Positions 41,848 through 50,727 of a DNA stretch of 64,000 nucleotides are shown in pieces. This stretch comes from Streptomyces sp. CB02400. Its GTDB lineage: Bacteria > Actinomycetota > Actinomycetes > Streptomycetales > Streptomycetaceae. The position numbers and the translations under genes were made by a program. Under the pieces are notes generated by a model. The model was given only the letters and a program-made list of their open reading frames with translations, was not told where the DNA came from and made no database searches. The DNA lies in contig NZ_LIWB01000015.1 of the NCBI RefSeq assembly GCF_001905725.1, forward strand, positions 111,083 to 175,082, read 5' to 3'. The stretch's first letter is position 1, and the number at the start of each line of letters is the position of its first letter.

Positions 41848-42693
41848 ATGAGTGGCGGCACCGAGAGCCCTGCCGCGCGTCTCCAGACGCTCTTCGAGGG
41901 GCACCGGCTGACGCCGACCCAGCGGCGCATCGCGCACAGCATGGTGCGGCGCGCCGCCGACGTGCCGTTCCTGTCCAGCGTGGAGCTGGCCGAACTGGCC
42001 GGGGTCAGCCAGCCGTCCGTGACCCGGTTCGCCGTCGCCCTCGGCTTCGACGGCTACCCCGCCCTGCGCCGGCACCTGCGCGAGGTCGCGCCCGCCGAAC
42101 CGGCGCCGGAGACCGGCTCGTACAACGAGTACCAGCAGGCCGTCGAGGCCGAGATCGAGAACCTGCGGCATCTGGCGGAGGTGCTGGCCGACCCCCGGCC
42201 GGTGCGGCAGGCGGGCCGGGTACTGGCCGGGAGCCGGCCGCTGCCCGTACTGGGGCTGCGGGCGGCGGCGGCCCAGGCGCACGGGTTCGCCTACTTCGCC
42301 GCCAAGGTCCACACGGACGTACGGCTGCTCAACGAGGGCGGCACGATGCTCCACGACCGGATCGACGCCGCCGCGCGGGCCGGGGCGAGCGCCCTGCTGT
42401 GCTTCGCGCTGCCCCGGCATCCCCGCGAGGTCGTCGACGCCCTCGCCCACGCCAAGGAGACGGGGCTGACCGTGGTCACCGTCGCCGACTCCCCGTTCGC
42501 GCCGGTCGCCAAGGTGTCCGACCTGCTGCTGCCCGCCGCCGTCGGCACCGGGCTGGCCTTCGACACGGCGTGCGCGCCGATGCTGCTGGGCCGGGTGCTG
42601 CTGGAGGCGATGTGCGACGACCTGCCCGACGCGCAGGCACGGCTGGAGGAGTTCGACGCGAAGGCGGCGGCGCGCGGGCTGTTCGTGGACTGA
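41848..42693 (+). CDS. MurR/RpiR family transcriptional regulator
   Basis: A 281-residue regulator. The N-terminal RpiR helix-turn-helix (about 15-90) reads RLTPTQRRIAHSMVRRAADV and VELAELAGVSQPSVTRFAVA, LGFDGYPALRRHLREV. The SIS sugar-phosphate-isomerase-like effector domain (about 115-260) includes VLGLRAAAAQAHGFAYFAAK and LCFALPRHPREVVDALAHAK. The usual effectors are sugar phosphates. ATG 41848 is preceded by GGGGGAG at 7 bases. It lies between the LCP gene and the hut region, and its target is unclear: the hut operon, the neighbouring decarboxylase or itself. A TATAAC-containing palindrome lies upstream. Confidence 0.93.
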   Translation: MSGGTESPAARLQTLFEGHRLTPTQRRIAHSMVRRAADVPFLSSVELAELAGVSQPSVTRFAVALGFDGYPALRRHLREVAPAEPAPETGSYNEYQQAVEAEIENLRHLAEVLADPRPVRQAGRVLAGSRPLPVLGLRAAAAQAHGFAYFAAKVHTDVRLLNEGGTMLHDRIDAAARAGASALLCFALPRHPREVVDALAHAKETGLTVVTVADSPFAPVAKVSDLLLPAAVGTGLAFDTACAPMLLGRVLLEAMCDDLPDAQARLEEFDAKAAARGLFVD

Positions 42694-42810
42694 CGGTACG
42701 GGAGTGACGGCGGGGGGTGGTCCGCCCGTGTTCTCAGACTCGTCTCACCTTGCGCCACTAGCGTGCCTCTCTCAGGACATGCACAGGCATCGGAGGACGG
42801 GAGGCCGGAC

Positions 42811-43395
42811 GTGACGCGCGGAGGACAGGGACTGGCCCGGGTGGCCGTCGTCGTACGGGCCGGGGCCGCACCACTGTGGTGGCCGGGAGTGGTCGCGGCG
42901 GGCACCGGGGTGCTGGTGCCGGGGGTGACCGGGCGCCGGATCGGTGTACTGGCGGGCGCCGTGCTGTTCCTCGTGGCGGCGGCCGTCGTGGCGTACGGGC
43001 GGCGGGGACGGTATCGCGCGCTGGCCCGGGCGGCGGCCCGGGCGGGCAAGCACGACGTGCTCCAGGACCGGGCGGTGACCGTCCGCAACTGGCGTCGCGG
43101 GCACCGCTGGTGGCTGCTGCTCGCCTTCGTCGCCGCGCTGGGCACGGCGTTCGTGGTACCCGCCGCCGGTGGCCTGCTGCTCGCCGGGTGCGGGGTGGGG
43201 CTGCGGCTGAAGGCGGCCTGGATCGGGCGCCTGGAGCAGGCGGACGAGGTGCTGCTGTGGGTACGCGTCGACTGGCTCCGCGCGGGGGCGGGGCGGCCTG
43301 CGGGCAAGGTGGTCAAGGGGTACCGGACGACTGGTGTCGCGGCGGGTGACGCGGTGCCGGGCGGCTCCCGTCGGCGGGTTGCTGTGTCGGCTTGA
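42811..43395 (+). CDS. Small integral membrane protein of unknown function
   Basis: A 194-residue protein with four hydrophobic helices in two pairs (APLWWPGVVAAGTGVLVPGV; RIGVLAGAVLFLVAAAVVAY; WWLLLAFVAALGTAFVVPAA; GLLLAGCGVGLRL). They are separated by an Arg-rich cytoplasmic loop (YGRRGRYRALARAAARAGKH). The tail is basic. No family is recognised. GTG 42811 is chosen for the GGGAGG six bases upstream; an earlier in-frame start at 42763 lacks one. It follows the RpiR-type gene by 117 bases and may be cotranscribed. Confidence 0.7.
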   Translation: MTRGGQGLARVAVVVRAGAAPLWWPGVVAAGTGVLVPGVTGRRIGVLAGAVLFLVAAAVVAYGRRGRYRALARAAARAGKHDVLQDRAVTVRNWRRGHRWWLLLAFVAALGTAFVVPAAGGLLLAGCGVGLRLKAAWIGRLEQADEVLLWVRVDWLRAGAGRPAGKVVKGYRTTGVAAGDAVPGGSRRRVAVSA

Positions 43396-43511
43396 GCGGT
43401 TGTGGTTCCGTGCGGGTGCGTCGGGGCCGGGCGCGCCCGCGCGGCGGAGCCGTATGTCGACACAGCCCCGCGCCCCTGGGAGGGGCGCACCTGTGCGGCG
43501 GAGTTGTGCGT
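43396..43511. repeat. Streptomyces-type intergenic repeat
   Basis: The gap holds phrases I associate with a very common Streptomyces intergenic element: 'gtgcgggtgcgtcggggcc', 'gcggcggagccgtatgtcga' and 'acagccccgcgcccctggg' ending in a small hairpin. The gap also separates the convergent membrane-protein and decarboxylase genes, so it may terminate both. A similar G/C-rich phrase set reappears in the N-terminal codons of the gene at 46759. Confidence 0.5.
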
Positions 43512-44924
43512 CTAGGGGAGCAGGGCGTCGGTGTGGGCGGCGCCTGATTCGGTCACGATTTCTTCGATCGTCTGGGGGGTGCGTACCGTTGCGAAGGTGA
43601 TGCCTCCCGTGGCGTCCGGGGTGAAGCCGTGGATGCCGGGGCGGGGGAGTGAGTTGTAGGCGTAGTGGTGGGCGAAGTAGTACGCGCCCGTGTCCAGCGC
43701 CGCCGCGTAGTCGCCCTGTTCCAGCAGTGGCAGTGACTGAGCCTGGGCGAGCAGGTCGCCCGCGAAGCAGGCCGGTCCCGCCACGTCCTGCACGATGGCC
43801 GGGCCCTCCTTGGGCCGCCCCTTCGCGTCGTACGCGGCGATCCTCAGCGGCCACGACGCCGGCGCGTACACCGTCCGCGTCGCCACCTGCACGCCCGCGT
43901 GCGTCACCGCGACCGGACGCCCGCCCGCGCTCTTGGCGTACTCCACGCGCGCGACCACCGTGCCGTGCTTGGCCAGCAGCGACCGGCCGAACTCGGTGAC
44001 CAGCCCGTACCGCCCGTCGAACAGCCCCGGCACCGTCTCGCTCAGCAGCCGCGCGTACCGCCCGTACGTCGGTGTGCTCGCCTCGGAGGCGAAGTTCACC
44101 GGCAGCCCGCCGCCGATGTCGACGGTGTCGACCTGGTGGCGTCCCGCGCGCCGGTTGATCTCCTCCGCCAGTTCGTACGTCTGAGCGACCCCCCGCGCCA
44201 TCATCGTCAGCGCGATGCCCTGGGAGCCGGTGTGCGCGTGCAGCCGGGTCAGCCACGGCCGGTCCAGGTACGCCCGTACGACCCACTCCCGCGCGCCCTC
44301 GTCGCGCAGCGCCACCCCGAACTTCGAGGTCGCCGTCGCCGTGGACAGCGCCTCGATGGAGCCGCCGCCGACCTGCGGGTTCACCCGGATGCCGACGGGG
44401 GAGCGGGAGCCGGATCCCGCCATCAGGGCGTCGAGGCGGGCCAGCTCCTGCGGGTTGTCCGCGTTGACGGCGATGCCCAGCGCGAGCGCCTCCCGCAGCT
44501 CGGCGGGTGTCTTGGCGGGCGAGTCGAGGACCGTACGCTCCGGCTCCACCCCCGCCGCCCGCGCCAGCGCCAGCTCACCCGGGCTGGCCACCTCCGCGCC
44601 GATGCCCTCCGCGCGCAGCAGCCGCAGCACCGGTACCAGCGGGCTCGCCTTCACCGCGAAGGCGTGCAGCACGGGCGTGCCGGGCGCCGTCACCGCCTCG
44701 AACGCCGTCCGCAGCTCGGCCGCCGACTCCCGGATGCCGGTCACGTCGAGCAGGGCCACCAGGGGGGTGTCGGTGTCGAGCAGCCCCTGCTCCACGGCGG
44801 CCCGCACCGCGGCGTCCCGCCGGGCCGCCCGTCCGTCGGCGTGCACGTCCACCTCGTCCGTCCGGCCGTCGTCGTAGGCCACCGTGTCCCCCGTCCCGTC
44901 GGTGTTCTCCATGTTCGCCCGCAT
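43512..44924 (-). CDS. PLP-dependent decarboxylase (fold III, diaminopimelate/ornithine decarboxylase-like)
   Basis: A 470-residue fold-III decarboxylase. The PLP Lys is in HAFAVKASPLVPVLRLLRA, substrate-side residues in LTRLHAHTGSQG, phosphate-binding DIGGGLPVNFASEASTPTYG, and the late active-site segment QDVAGPACFAGDLL, with Cys in place of the usual CxSGD pattern. YAAALDTGAYYFAHHYAYN follows. The departures from LysA make a role in lysine synthesis unlikely; it could decarboxylate another amino acid or be a Y4yA-like enzyme. It is divergent from hutU, sharing the 119-base promoter gap. The start is uncertain: ATG 44924 is taken, with TTG 44936 and ATG 44912 also possible. Confidence 0.85.
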   Translation of the reverse strand: MRANMENTDGTGDTVAYDDGRTDEVDVHADGRAARRDAAVRAAVEQGLLDTDTPLVALLDVTGIRESAAELRTAFEAVTAPGTPVLHAFAVKASPLVPVLRLLRAEGIGAEVASPGELALARAAGVEPERTVLDSPAKTPAELREALALGIAVNADNPQELARLDALMAGSGSRSPVGIRVNPQVGGGSIEALSTATATSKFGVALRDEGAREWVVRAYLDRPWLTRLHAHTGSQGIALTMMARGVAQTYELAEEINRRAGRHQVDTVDIGGGLPVNFASEASTPTYGRYARLLSETVPGLFDGRYGLVTEFGRSLLAKHGTVVARVEYAKSAGGRPVAVTHAGVQVATRTVYAPASWPLRIAAYDAKGRPKEGPAIVQDVAGPACFAGDLLAQAQSLPLLEQGDYAAALDTGAYYFAHHYAYNSLPRPGIHGFTPDATGGITFATVRTPQTIEEIVTESGAAHTDALLP

Positions 44925-44972
44925 GCGACCAGCCAAACATCCCTCGCACGGCCGTGCCGACGCATCCCCGTC

Positions 44973-45001
44973 TTGACTAGTTCTATTCAGAGGTTGAGGA
45001 T
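44973..45001 (+). promoter_or_regulatory. Predicted promoter of the hut operon
   Basis: TTGACT (44973-44978) is followed by a 17-base spacer and GAGGAT (44996-45001). This fits the Streptomyces housekeeping consensus TTGACN-N17-TAGRRT in all but one fixed position. It is 42 bases before the hutU ATG, with AGGAGG at 45032-45037. Confidence 0.65.
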
Positions 45002-45043
45002 GTGAATATCTGCAGTAATCGTCCGCAGCACAGGAGGCAGACC

Positions 45044-46762
45044 ATGTCCGGACCCCGCCCGCCCGTCTCCCGCCACCACCCTCAACCGAGGCCCTACGGG
45101 CCGCCCCCTGGTTCTGTCCGAGCGCCGCGCGGCACCGAACCGAGCGCCCTGGGATGGCAGCAGGAGGCCGCCCTGCGGATGCTGCAGAACAACCTCGACC
45201 CCGAGGTCGCCGAGCACCCCGACAAGCTCGTCGTCTACGGCGGCACGGGGAAGGCGGCCCGCGACTGGCGCTCCTTCGACGCGATGGTGCGGACGCTGCG
45301 CACCCTCAAGCAGGACGAGACGATGCTCGTCCAGTCCGGCCGCCCCGTCGGCGTCATGCAGACCCACGAGTGGGCCCCGCGCGTCCTCATCGCCAACTCC
45401 AACCTCGTCGGCGACTGGGCCAACTGGGAGGAGTTCCGCCGCCTGGAGGCCCTCGGCCTGACCATGTACGGGCAGATGACCGCCGGCTCCTGGATCTACA
45501 TCGGCACCCAGGGCATCCTCCAGGGCACCTACGAGACCTTCGCCGCCGTCGCCGCGAAGAAGTTCGGCGGCACCCTCGCCGGGACCATCACCCTCACCGC
45601 CGGACTCGGCGGGATGGGCGGCGCCCAGCCGCTCGCCGTCACCATGAACGACGGCGTCGCCATCTGTATCGACTGCGACCCCCGCGCGATCGACCGCCGC
45701 ATCGAGCACCGGTACCTCGATGTGAAGGCCGACTCGCTCGACCACGCCCTGCGGCTGGCCGTCGAGGCCCGGGACCGGCGCGAGGCCCTGTCCATCGGCG
45801 TCCTCGGCAACGCCGCCGAGCTGGTGCCGCAGCTGCTCGCCATGGGCGCGCCCATCGACATCGTCACCGACCAGACCTCCGCCCACGACCCGCTGGCGTA
45901 CCTGCCGGTGGGCGTCGCCTTCGAGGACATGGCGGACGCCGCCGCGAAGGACCCGGCCGGTTTCACCACCCGGGCCCGCGAGTCCATGGCCCGGCACGTC
46001 GAGGCGATGGTCGGCTTCCAGGACGCCGGCGCCGAGGTGTTCGACTACGGCAACTCCATCCGTGGTGAGGCGCAGCTCGCCGGGTACGAGCGCGCGTTCG
46101 CCTTCCCGGGGTTCGTGCCGGCGTACATCCGGCCGCTGTTCTGCGAGGGCAAGGGGCCCTTCCGGTGGGCCGCGCTGTCGGGTGACCCCGCCGACATCGC
46201 CAAGACCGACAAGGCGATCCTGGAGCTGTTCCCGGAGAACGAGTCCCTGGCCCGGTGGATCAAGATGGCGGGGGAGCGGGTGCACTTCCAGGGGCTGCCC
46301 GCGCGTATCTGCTGGCTGGGGTACGGGGAGCGGGACAGGGCCGGTGAGCGGTTCAACGACATGGTCGCGAGCGGGGAGCTGGCCGCGCCGATCGTCATCG
46401 GGCGGGACCATCTCGACTGCGGTTCGGTGGCCTCTCCCTATCGGGAGACCGAGGCGATGCTGGACGGGTCCGATGCGATTGCCGACTGGCCGTTGCTGAA
46501 CGCGATGGTGAATGTGGCTTCCGGGGCGTCGTGGGTGTCCATCCACCATGGTGGGGGTGTGGGTATGGGGCGGTCGATCCATGCGGGGCAGGTGACTGTC
46601 GCTGACGGGACCGCGCTGGCGGGGGAGAAGATCCGGCGGGTGCTCACGAATGACCCCGGTATGGGTGTGATCCGGCATGTCGATGCCGGGTACGACATCG
46701 CGGAGTCGGTGGCGGGCTCGCGGGGTGTGCGGGTGCCGATGCGTGAGGGTGACTCGGCGTGA
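45044..46762 (+). CDS. hutU: Urocanate hydratase
   Basis: A 572-residue urocanase that converts urocanate to imidazolonepropionate using NAD+ as an electrophilic cofactor, the second step of histidine breakdown. It shows LRMLQNNLDPEVAEHPDKLV, VYGGTGKAARDWRSF, the NAD-binding TAGLGGMGGAQPLAVTMNDG, and VDGR-like CIDCDPRAIDRRIEHRYLD. FCEGKGPFRWAALSGDPADI and the C-terminal IVIGRDHLDCGSVASPYRET follow. The first 35 residues (MSGPRPPVSRHHPQPRPYGP) are a Pro-rich extension. ATG 45044 follows a perfect AGGAGG. It is the first gene of an operon with the M20 amidase, hutF and hutI. hutH (histidine ammonia-lyase) is not in the window. Confidence 0.97.
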   Translation: MSGPRPPVSRHHPQPRPYGPPPGSVRAPRGTEPSALGWQQEAALRMLQNNLDPEVAEHPDKLVVYGGTGKAARDWRSFDAMVRTLRTLKQDETMLVQSGRPVGVMQTHEWAPRVLIANSNLVGDWANWEEFRRLEALGLTMYGQMTAGSWIYIGTQGILQGTYETFAAVAAKKFGGTLAGTITLTAGLGGMGGAQPLAVTMNDGVAICIDCDPRAIDRRIEHRYLDVKADSLDHALRLAVEARDRREALSIGVLGNAAELVPQLLAMGAPIDIVTDQTSAHDPLAYLPVGVAFEDMADAAAKDPAGFTTRARESMARHVEAMVGFQDAGAEVFDYGNSIRGEAQLAGYERAFAFPGFVPAYIRPLFCEGKGPFRWAALSGDPADIAKTDKAILELFPENESLARWIKMAGERVHFQGLPARICWLGYGERDRAGERFNDMVASGELAAPIVIGRDHLDCGSVASPYRETEAMLDGSDAIADWPLLNAMVNVASGASWVSIHHGGGVGMGRSIHAGQVTVADGTALAGEKIRRVLTNDPGMGVIRHVDAGYDIAESVAGSRGVRVPMREGDSA

Positions 46763-48180
46763 GCGGCGGCAACTCCTCGGTGGGGGCGGGCGGGTCGTCG
46801 CCGCCTGCGGGTCCGGCTGTGCCCACCCGTTCCGCCCTGCGGAACGACTGCCCACAGCCTGTATCGGCTGACGGTGCGCAGCCTGGGCGGGCTGGCGGTG
46901 CGCGGGCTGGCGTGGCTGGTGGTGTGCGGGCTGTATCGGCCTCGGGTTGTGACGCGCCCTCCTTCAATGAGATGTGGCGGCAGTTGTTGCCCATCGGGCG
47001 TAGTTCCGTGTCCGGTGGTTATCGGCGGTTTGCGTGGGGCGGGGCCGATGCCGACTGTCGGGGCTGGTTCGAGGAGCAGGCTCGGGGGCGGGGGCTGACC
47101 TACGAGGTCGACCGGAACGGGAATCAGTGGGCCTGGCTGGGGGATCCGGCCGACGGGGACGCTGTTGTCACCGGGTCGCATCTGGACTCCGTGCCGGACG
47201 GCGGGGCCTTCGACGGGCCCCTCGGGGTCGTGTCCGCCTTCGCCGCGCTGGATGAGCTGCGGCAGCGGGGTGTGCGGTTCGGCAAGCCGCTCGGCATCGT
47301 CAACTTCGGGGACGAGGAGGGCGCCCGCTTCGGGCTCGCCTGCGTCGGCTCCCGGCTCACCGCGGGCGTGCTCACCGTCGAGCAGGCCCACCGCCTCACC
47401 GACGGGGACGGCATCACGCTCCCGCAGGCCATGGAGGCCGCCGGATACGACCCGGACGCCATCGGCCCCGACCCCGAACGGCTCGACCGCATCGGCGCCT
47501 TCGTCGAGCTCCACGTCGAACAGGGCCGCGCCCTCGACCTGTCCGGCGACCACGTCGGCATCGCGTCCGCCATCTGGCCGCACGGCCGCTGGCGGTTCGA
47601 CTTCCGGGGCGAGGCCAACCACGCCGGCACCACCCGCCTCGCCGACCGGCGCGACCCCATGCTGTCGTACGCCGGGACCGTCATCGCCGCCCGCCGCGAG
47701 GCCGAACTCGCCGGTGCCGTCGCCACCTTCGGCAAGATCGCCGTCGAGCCGAACGGCGTCAACGCCATCCCCTCCCTGGTGCGCGGCTGGCTCGACTCCC
47801 GCGCCGCCGACCAGAAGAGCCTGGACACCGTGGTGGACGGCGTGCGGGAGGCCGCCCGCGCCCACGCGCGGGAGCACGGCGTCACCCTCGACGTCGAGCG
47901 CGAGTCCTTCACCCCAGTCGTCGAGTTCGACCACGCCCTGCGCGACGAACTCGCCCGCATCCTCGGCACCGGCACCGGCACCGGCATCGAGGTGCCCGTC
48001 CTCGGCACCGGCGCCGGACACGACGCCGGAATCCTCTCCGGACGCGTCCCGACCGCCATGCTGTTCGTGCGCAACCCCACCGGCGTCTCGCACTCCCCGG
48101 CCGAGTCCGCCACCGAGGACGACTGCGTGGCCGGGGTCCTCGCACTCGCCGACGTACTGGAAGGACTGGCCCGCACGTGA
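46759..48180 (+). CDS. M20 family amidohydrolase in the hut operon (allantoate amidohydrolase-like)
   Basis: A 473-residue metallo-amidase of the M20 hydantoinase/carbamoylase group. Core motifs are VVTGSHLDSVPDGGAFDGPL (His and bridging Asp), NFGDEEGARFG (Glu pair), ELHVEQGRALD (His), and VLGTGAGHDAGILSG (late His). The best homologues are called allantoate amidohydrolases or N-carbamoyl-amino-acid hydrolases. In this operon the needed reaction is removal of formyl from N-formylglutamate, made by HutF, so it probably replaces HutG; that is inference. Residues 1-67 are low-complexity (Gly/Ala/Pro/Arg) with no family counterpart. GTG 46759 overlaps the hutU stop; ATG 46972 (MWRQLLPIG) would give a normal-sized protein. 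Confidence 0.88.
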   Translation: MSGGNSSVGAGGSSPPAGPAVPTRSALRNDCPQPVSADGAQPGRAGGARAGVAGGVRAVSASGCDAPSFNEMWRQLLPIGRSSVSGGYRRFAWGGADADCRGWFEEQARGRGLTYEVDRNGNQWAWLGDPADGDAVVTGSHLDSVPDGGAFDGPLGVVSAFAALDELRQRGVRFGKPLGIVNFGDEEGARFGLACVGSRLTAGVLTVEQAHRLTDGDGITLPQAMEAAGYDPDAIGPDPERLDRIGAFVELHVEQGRALDLSGDHVGIASAIWPHGRWRFDFRGEANHAGTTRLADRRDPMLSYAGTVIAARREAELAGAVATFGKIAVEPNGVNAIPSLVRGWLDSRAADQKSLDTVVDGVREAARAHAREHGVTLDVERESFTPVVEFDHALRDELARILGTGTGTGIEVPVLGTGAGHDAGILSGRVPTAMLFVRNPTGVSHSPAESATEDDCVAGVLALADVLEGLART

Positions 48181-49520
48181 CTGCCACCCCGCGGACGTAC
48201 TGGCTGGAGCACGCCTGGCTCGGCGCCCACGTCGAGCCGGGCGTCGCCGTCGAGGTCCGGGACGGCCGCGTCACCGCCGTCCGCCCGGACACCCCCGCCC
48301 CGCCGCCCGGCGCCGAGGTCCTGCGCGGACTGACCCTCCCCGGACTGGCGAACGCCCACAGCCACGCCTTCCACCGCGCCCTGCGCTCCACCGTCCAGGT
48401 GGGCTCGGGCACTTTCTGGACCTGGCGCGAGGTCATGTACGCCACGGCCGGCCGGCTCACCCCGGACACGTACCACTCCCTCGCCCGCGCGACCTACGCC
48501 GAGATGGCGCTGGCCGGCATCACCACCGTCGGCGAGTTCCACTACGTCCACCACGCCCCCGGCGGCACGCCCTACGCCGACCCCAACGCCATGGGCGAGG
48601 CGCTCATCGAGGCCGCCGCCGAAGCCGGTGTCCGCATCACCCTCCTCGACACCGCCTATCTCTCCTCCGGCTTCGGGCAGCCGCCCACCACCCACCAGCT
48701 CCGTTTCTCCGACGGCGACGCGGACGCCTGGGCCCAGCGCTGTTCAGTTCTCAAGGAACGGGATCACGCACGGATCGGGGCGGCCATCCACTCCGTACGG
48801 GCCGTACCGGCGGAGCAGTTGGCGACCGTGGCGCGGTGGGCCGAGGAGCGGCGGGCCCCGCTCCATGTGCACCTGTCCGAGCAGACCGCCGAGAACGACG
48901 CCTGCCGGGAGGCCCACGGCTGCACCCCGGCGCAGCTCCTGGCCCTGCACGGCGTCCTCGGACCGCGCACCACCGGTGTCCACAACACCCACCTCACCGC
49001 CGAGGACATCGCCCTCATCGGCGGCAGCGGCACCGGCACCTGCATGTGCCCGACGACCGAACGCGACCTCGCCGACGGCATCGGACCCGCCGCCGCCCTG
49101 CAGAACGAGGGCTCCCCGCTCTCCCTCGGCTCCGACAGTCACGCCGTGATCGATCTGCTCGAAGAGGCACGCGCGATGGAGCTGAACGAGCGGCTGCGCA
49201 CCCGCACCCGGGGTCACTGGACGGCCGCCGCCCTGCTGCGGGCCGCCACCGCCGACGGACACGCCGCCCTCGGCTGGGACGACACCGGCCGCATCGAGGC
49301 CGGGGCACGCGCCGACCTCACCACCATCGGGCTCGACTCGGTCAGGACAGCGGGGCCACTGCCCGGACTCGGCGCCGAGACGGCCGTATTCGCGGCAACG
49401 GCAGCGGACGTACGGCACACGGTCGTGGCGGGCCGGCACGTCGTACGCGACGGGGCGCACACGCTCGTCCCCGATGTGCCCGGAGCCCTCGCACAGGCAG
49501 TCGAAGCCCTGCGCGCCTGA
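48177..49520 (+). CDS. hutF: Formimidoylglutamate deiminase
   Basis: A 447-residue metal-dependent amidohydrolase that converts N-formimidoylglutamate to N-formylglutamate and ammonia. Zinc ligands are seen in NAHSHAFHR (48377-48402 region), APLHVHLSEQTAENDA, GVHNTHLTAEDI and SLGSDSHAVIDLLEEA. VGSGTFWTWREVMYATAGRL and FHYVHHAPGGTPYADPN are specific to HutF. The presence of HutF means that this organism uses the two-step formylglutamate route rather than formimidoylglutamase. GTG 48177 overlaps the preceding stop as GTGA, so the gene is translationally coupled in the operon. Confidence 0.95.
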   Translation: MTATPRTYWLEHAWLGAHVEPGVAVEVRDGRVTAVRPDTPAPPPGAEVLRGLTLPGLANAHSHAFHRALRSTVQVGSGTFWTWREVMYATAGRLTPDTYHSLARATYAEMALAGITTVGEFHYVHHAPGGTPYADPNAMGEALIEAAAEAGVRITLLDTAYLSSGFGQPPTTHQLRFSDGDADAWAQRCSVLKERDHARIGAAIHSVRAVPAEQLATVARWAEERRAPLHVHLSEQTAENDACREAHGCTPAQLLALHGVLGPRTTGVHNTHLTAEDIALIGGSGTGTCMCPTTERDLADGIGPAAALQNEGSPLSLGSDSHAVIDLLEEARAMELNERLRTRTRGHWTAAALLRAATADGHAALGWDDTGRIEAGARADLTTIGLDSVRTAGPLPGLGAETAVFAATAADVRHTVVAGRHVVRDGAHTLVPDVPGALAQAVEALRA

Positions 49521-49540
49521 CGACCCCCCATGAGGACACC

Positions 49541-50713
49541 ATGAGCAGCACTGTCATCAGCAACATCGCCACACTGGTCACCAACGACCCCTCCCTCGGC
49601 GACGATTCCCCCCTCGGCCTGGTCCGGGACGCGGCCGTCGTCATCGAGGGCGACCGCGTCGTGTGGACCGGTGAATCAAGCAAAGCACCCGCCACTGACA
49701 ACCGGGTCGACGCCGAGGGCCGGACGGTCCTGCCGGGCTTCGTCGACTCCCACTCCCACCTGGTCTTCGCCGGTGACCGCACCGAGGAGTTCAACGCCCG
49801 GATGTCGGGCCGCGCCTACAGCGCCGGCGGCATCCGTACGACCGTCGCCGCCACCCGGGCCGCCGGCGACGGGGAACTGGAGGCGAACCTCACCCGTTTC
49901 CTCGACGAGGCGCTCCGCCAGGGCACCACGACCTTCGAGACCAAGTCCGGCTACGGCCTGACCGTCGAGGACGAGGCCCGCGCCCTGCGCCTGGCCGCCC
50001 GTCACACCGACGAGGTCACCTATCTCGGCGCCCACATCGTCGCGCCCGAGTACGCCGAGGACCCGGCCGGATACGTGGCCCTGGTCACCGGCGAGATGCT
50101 GGACGCCTGCGCGCCGCACGCCCGCTGGATCGACGTCTTCTGCGAGAAGGGCGCCTTCGACGGCGACCAGGCCCGCGCGATCCTCACCGCCGGAAAGGCG
50201 AAGGGCCTGCACCCGCGCATCCACGCCAACCAGCTCTCCCACGGCCCCGGCGTCCAGCTCGCCGTCGAGCTCGACGCGGCCAGCGCCGACCACTGCACCC
50301 ACCTCACCGACGCCGACGTGGACGCCCTCGCGAACAGCCGTACCGTCGCCACCCTGCTCCCCGGCGCCGAGTTCTCCACCCGCGCCGAGTGGCCGGACGC
50401 CCGGCGGCTCATCGACGCCGGGGCCACGGTCGCGCTGTCCACCGACTGCAACCCCGGCTCGTCCTTCACGTCCTCCGTCCCCTTCTGCGTCGCGCTCGCG
50501 GTGCGGGACATGGGGATGACGCCGGACGAGGCCGTCTGGTCGGCCACCGCGGGCGGCGCGGCGGCCCTGCGCCGCACCGACATCGGCCGGCTGACCCCGG
50601 GCGCGTACGCCGACCTCGTCCTTCTCGACGCCCCGAGCCACGTCCACCTCGCCTACCGGCCCGGTGTGCCGCTGGTCGCGGGCGTGTGGCGGCGGGGCGT
50701 ACGCGGGGCGTGA
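49541..50713 (+). CDS. hutI: Imidazolonepropionase
   Basis: A 390-residue amidohydrolase-fold enzyme that opens the imidazolone ring to N-formimidoylglutamate, the third step of histidine breakdown. It shows PGFVDSHSHLVFAGDRTEEF (metal His pair), FETKSGYGLTVEDEARALRL, the metal His in YLGAHIVAPEY, RIHANQLSHGPGVQLAVELD, and ALSTDCNPGSSFTSSVPFCV. ATG 49541 follows GAGGAC and lies 20 bases after hutF, within the same operon. Order along the DNA (U, M20, F, I) does not follow the pathway order. Tandem 16-bp repeats begin 14 bases past its stop. Confidence 0.97.
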   Translation: MSSTVISNIATLVTNDPSLGDDSPLGLVRDAAVVIEGDRVVWTGESSKAPATDNRVDAEGRTVLPGFVDSHSHLVFAGDRTEEFNARMSGRAYSAGGIRTTVAATRAAGDGELEANLTRFLDEALRQGTTTFETKSGYGLTVEDEARALRLAARHTDEVTYLGAHIVAPEYAEDPAGYVALVTGEMLDACAPHARWIDVFCEKGAFDGDQARAILTAGKAKGLHPRIHANQLSHGPGVQLAVELDAASADHCTHLTDADVDALANSRTVATLLPGAEFSTRAEWPDARRLIDAGATVALSTDCNPGSSFTSSVPFCVALAVRDMGMTPDEAVWSATAGGAAALRRTDIGRLTPGAYADLVLLDAPSHVHLAYRPGVPLVAGVWRRGVRGA

Positions 50714-50727
50714 GCGGCGCGAGGCGC

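Noticed and set aside
43512..44924. Call of diaminopimelate decarboxylase (LysA) for the PLP enzyme
   Set aside because: Key late active-site residues differ (CFAGDLL instead of the CESGD type), and its neighbours are catabolic rather than lysine-biosynthetic. The substrate is left open.
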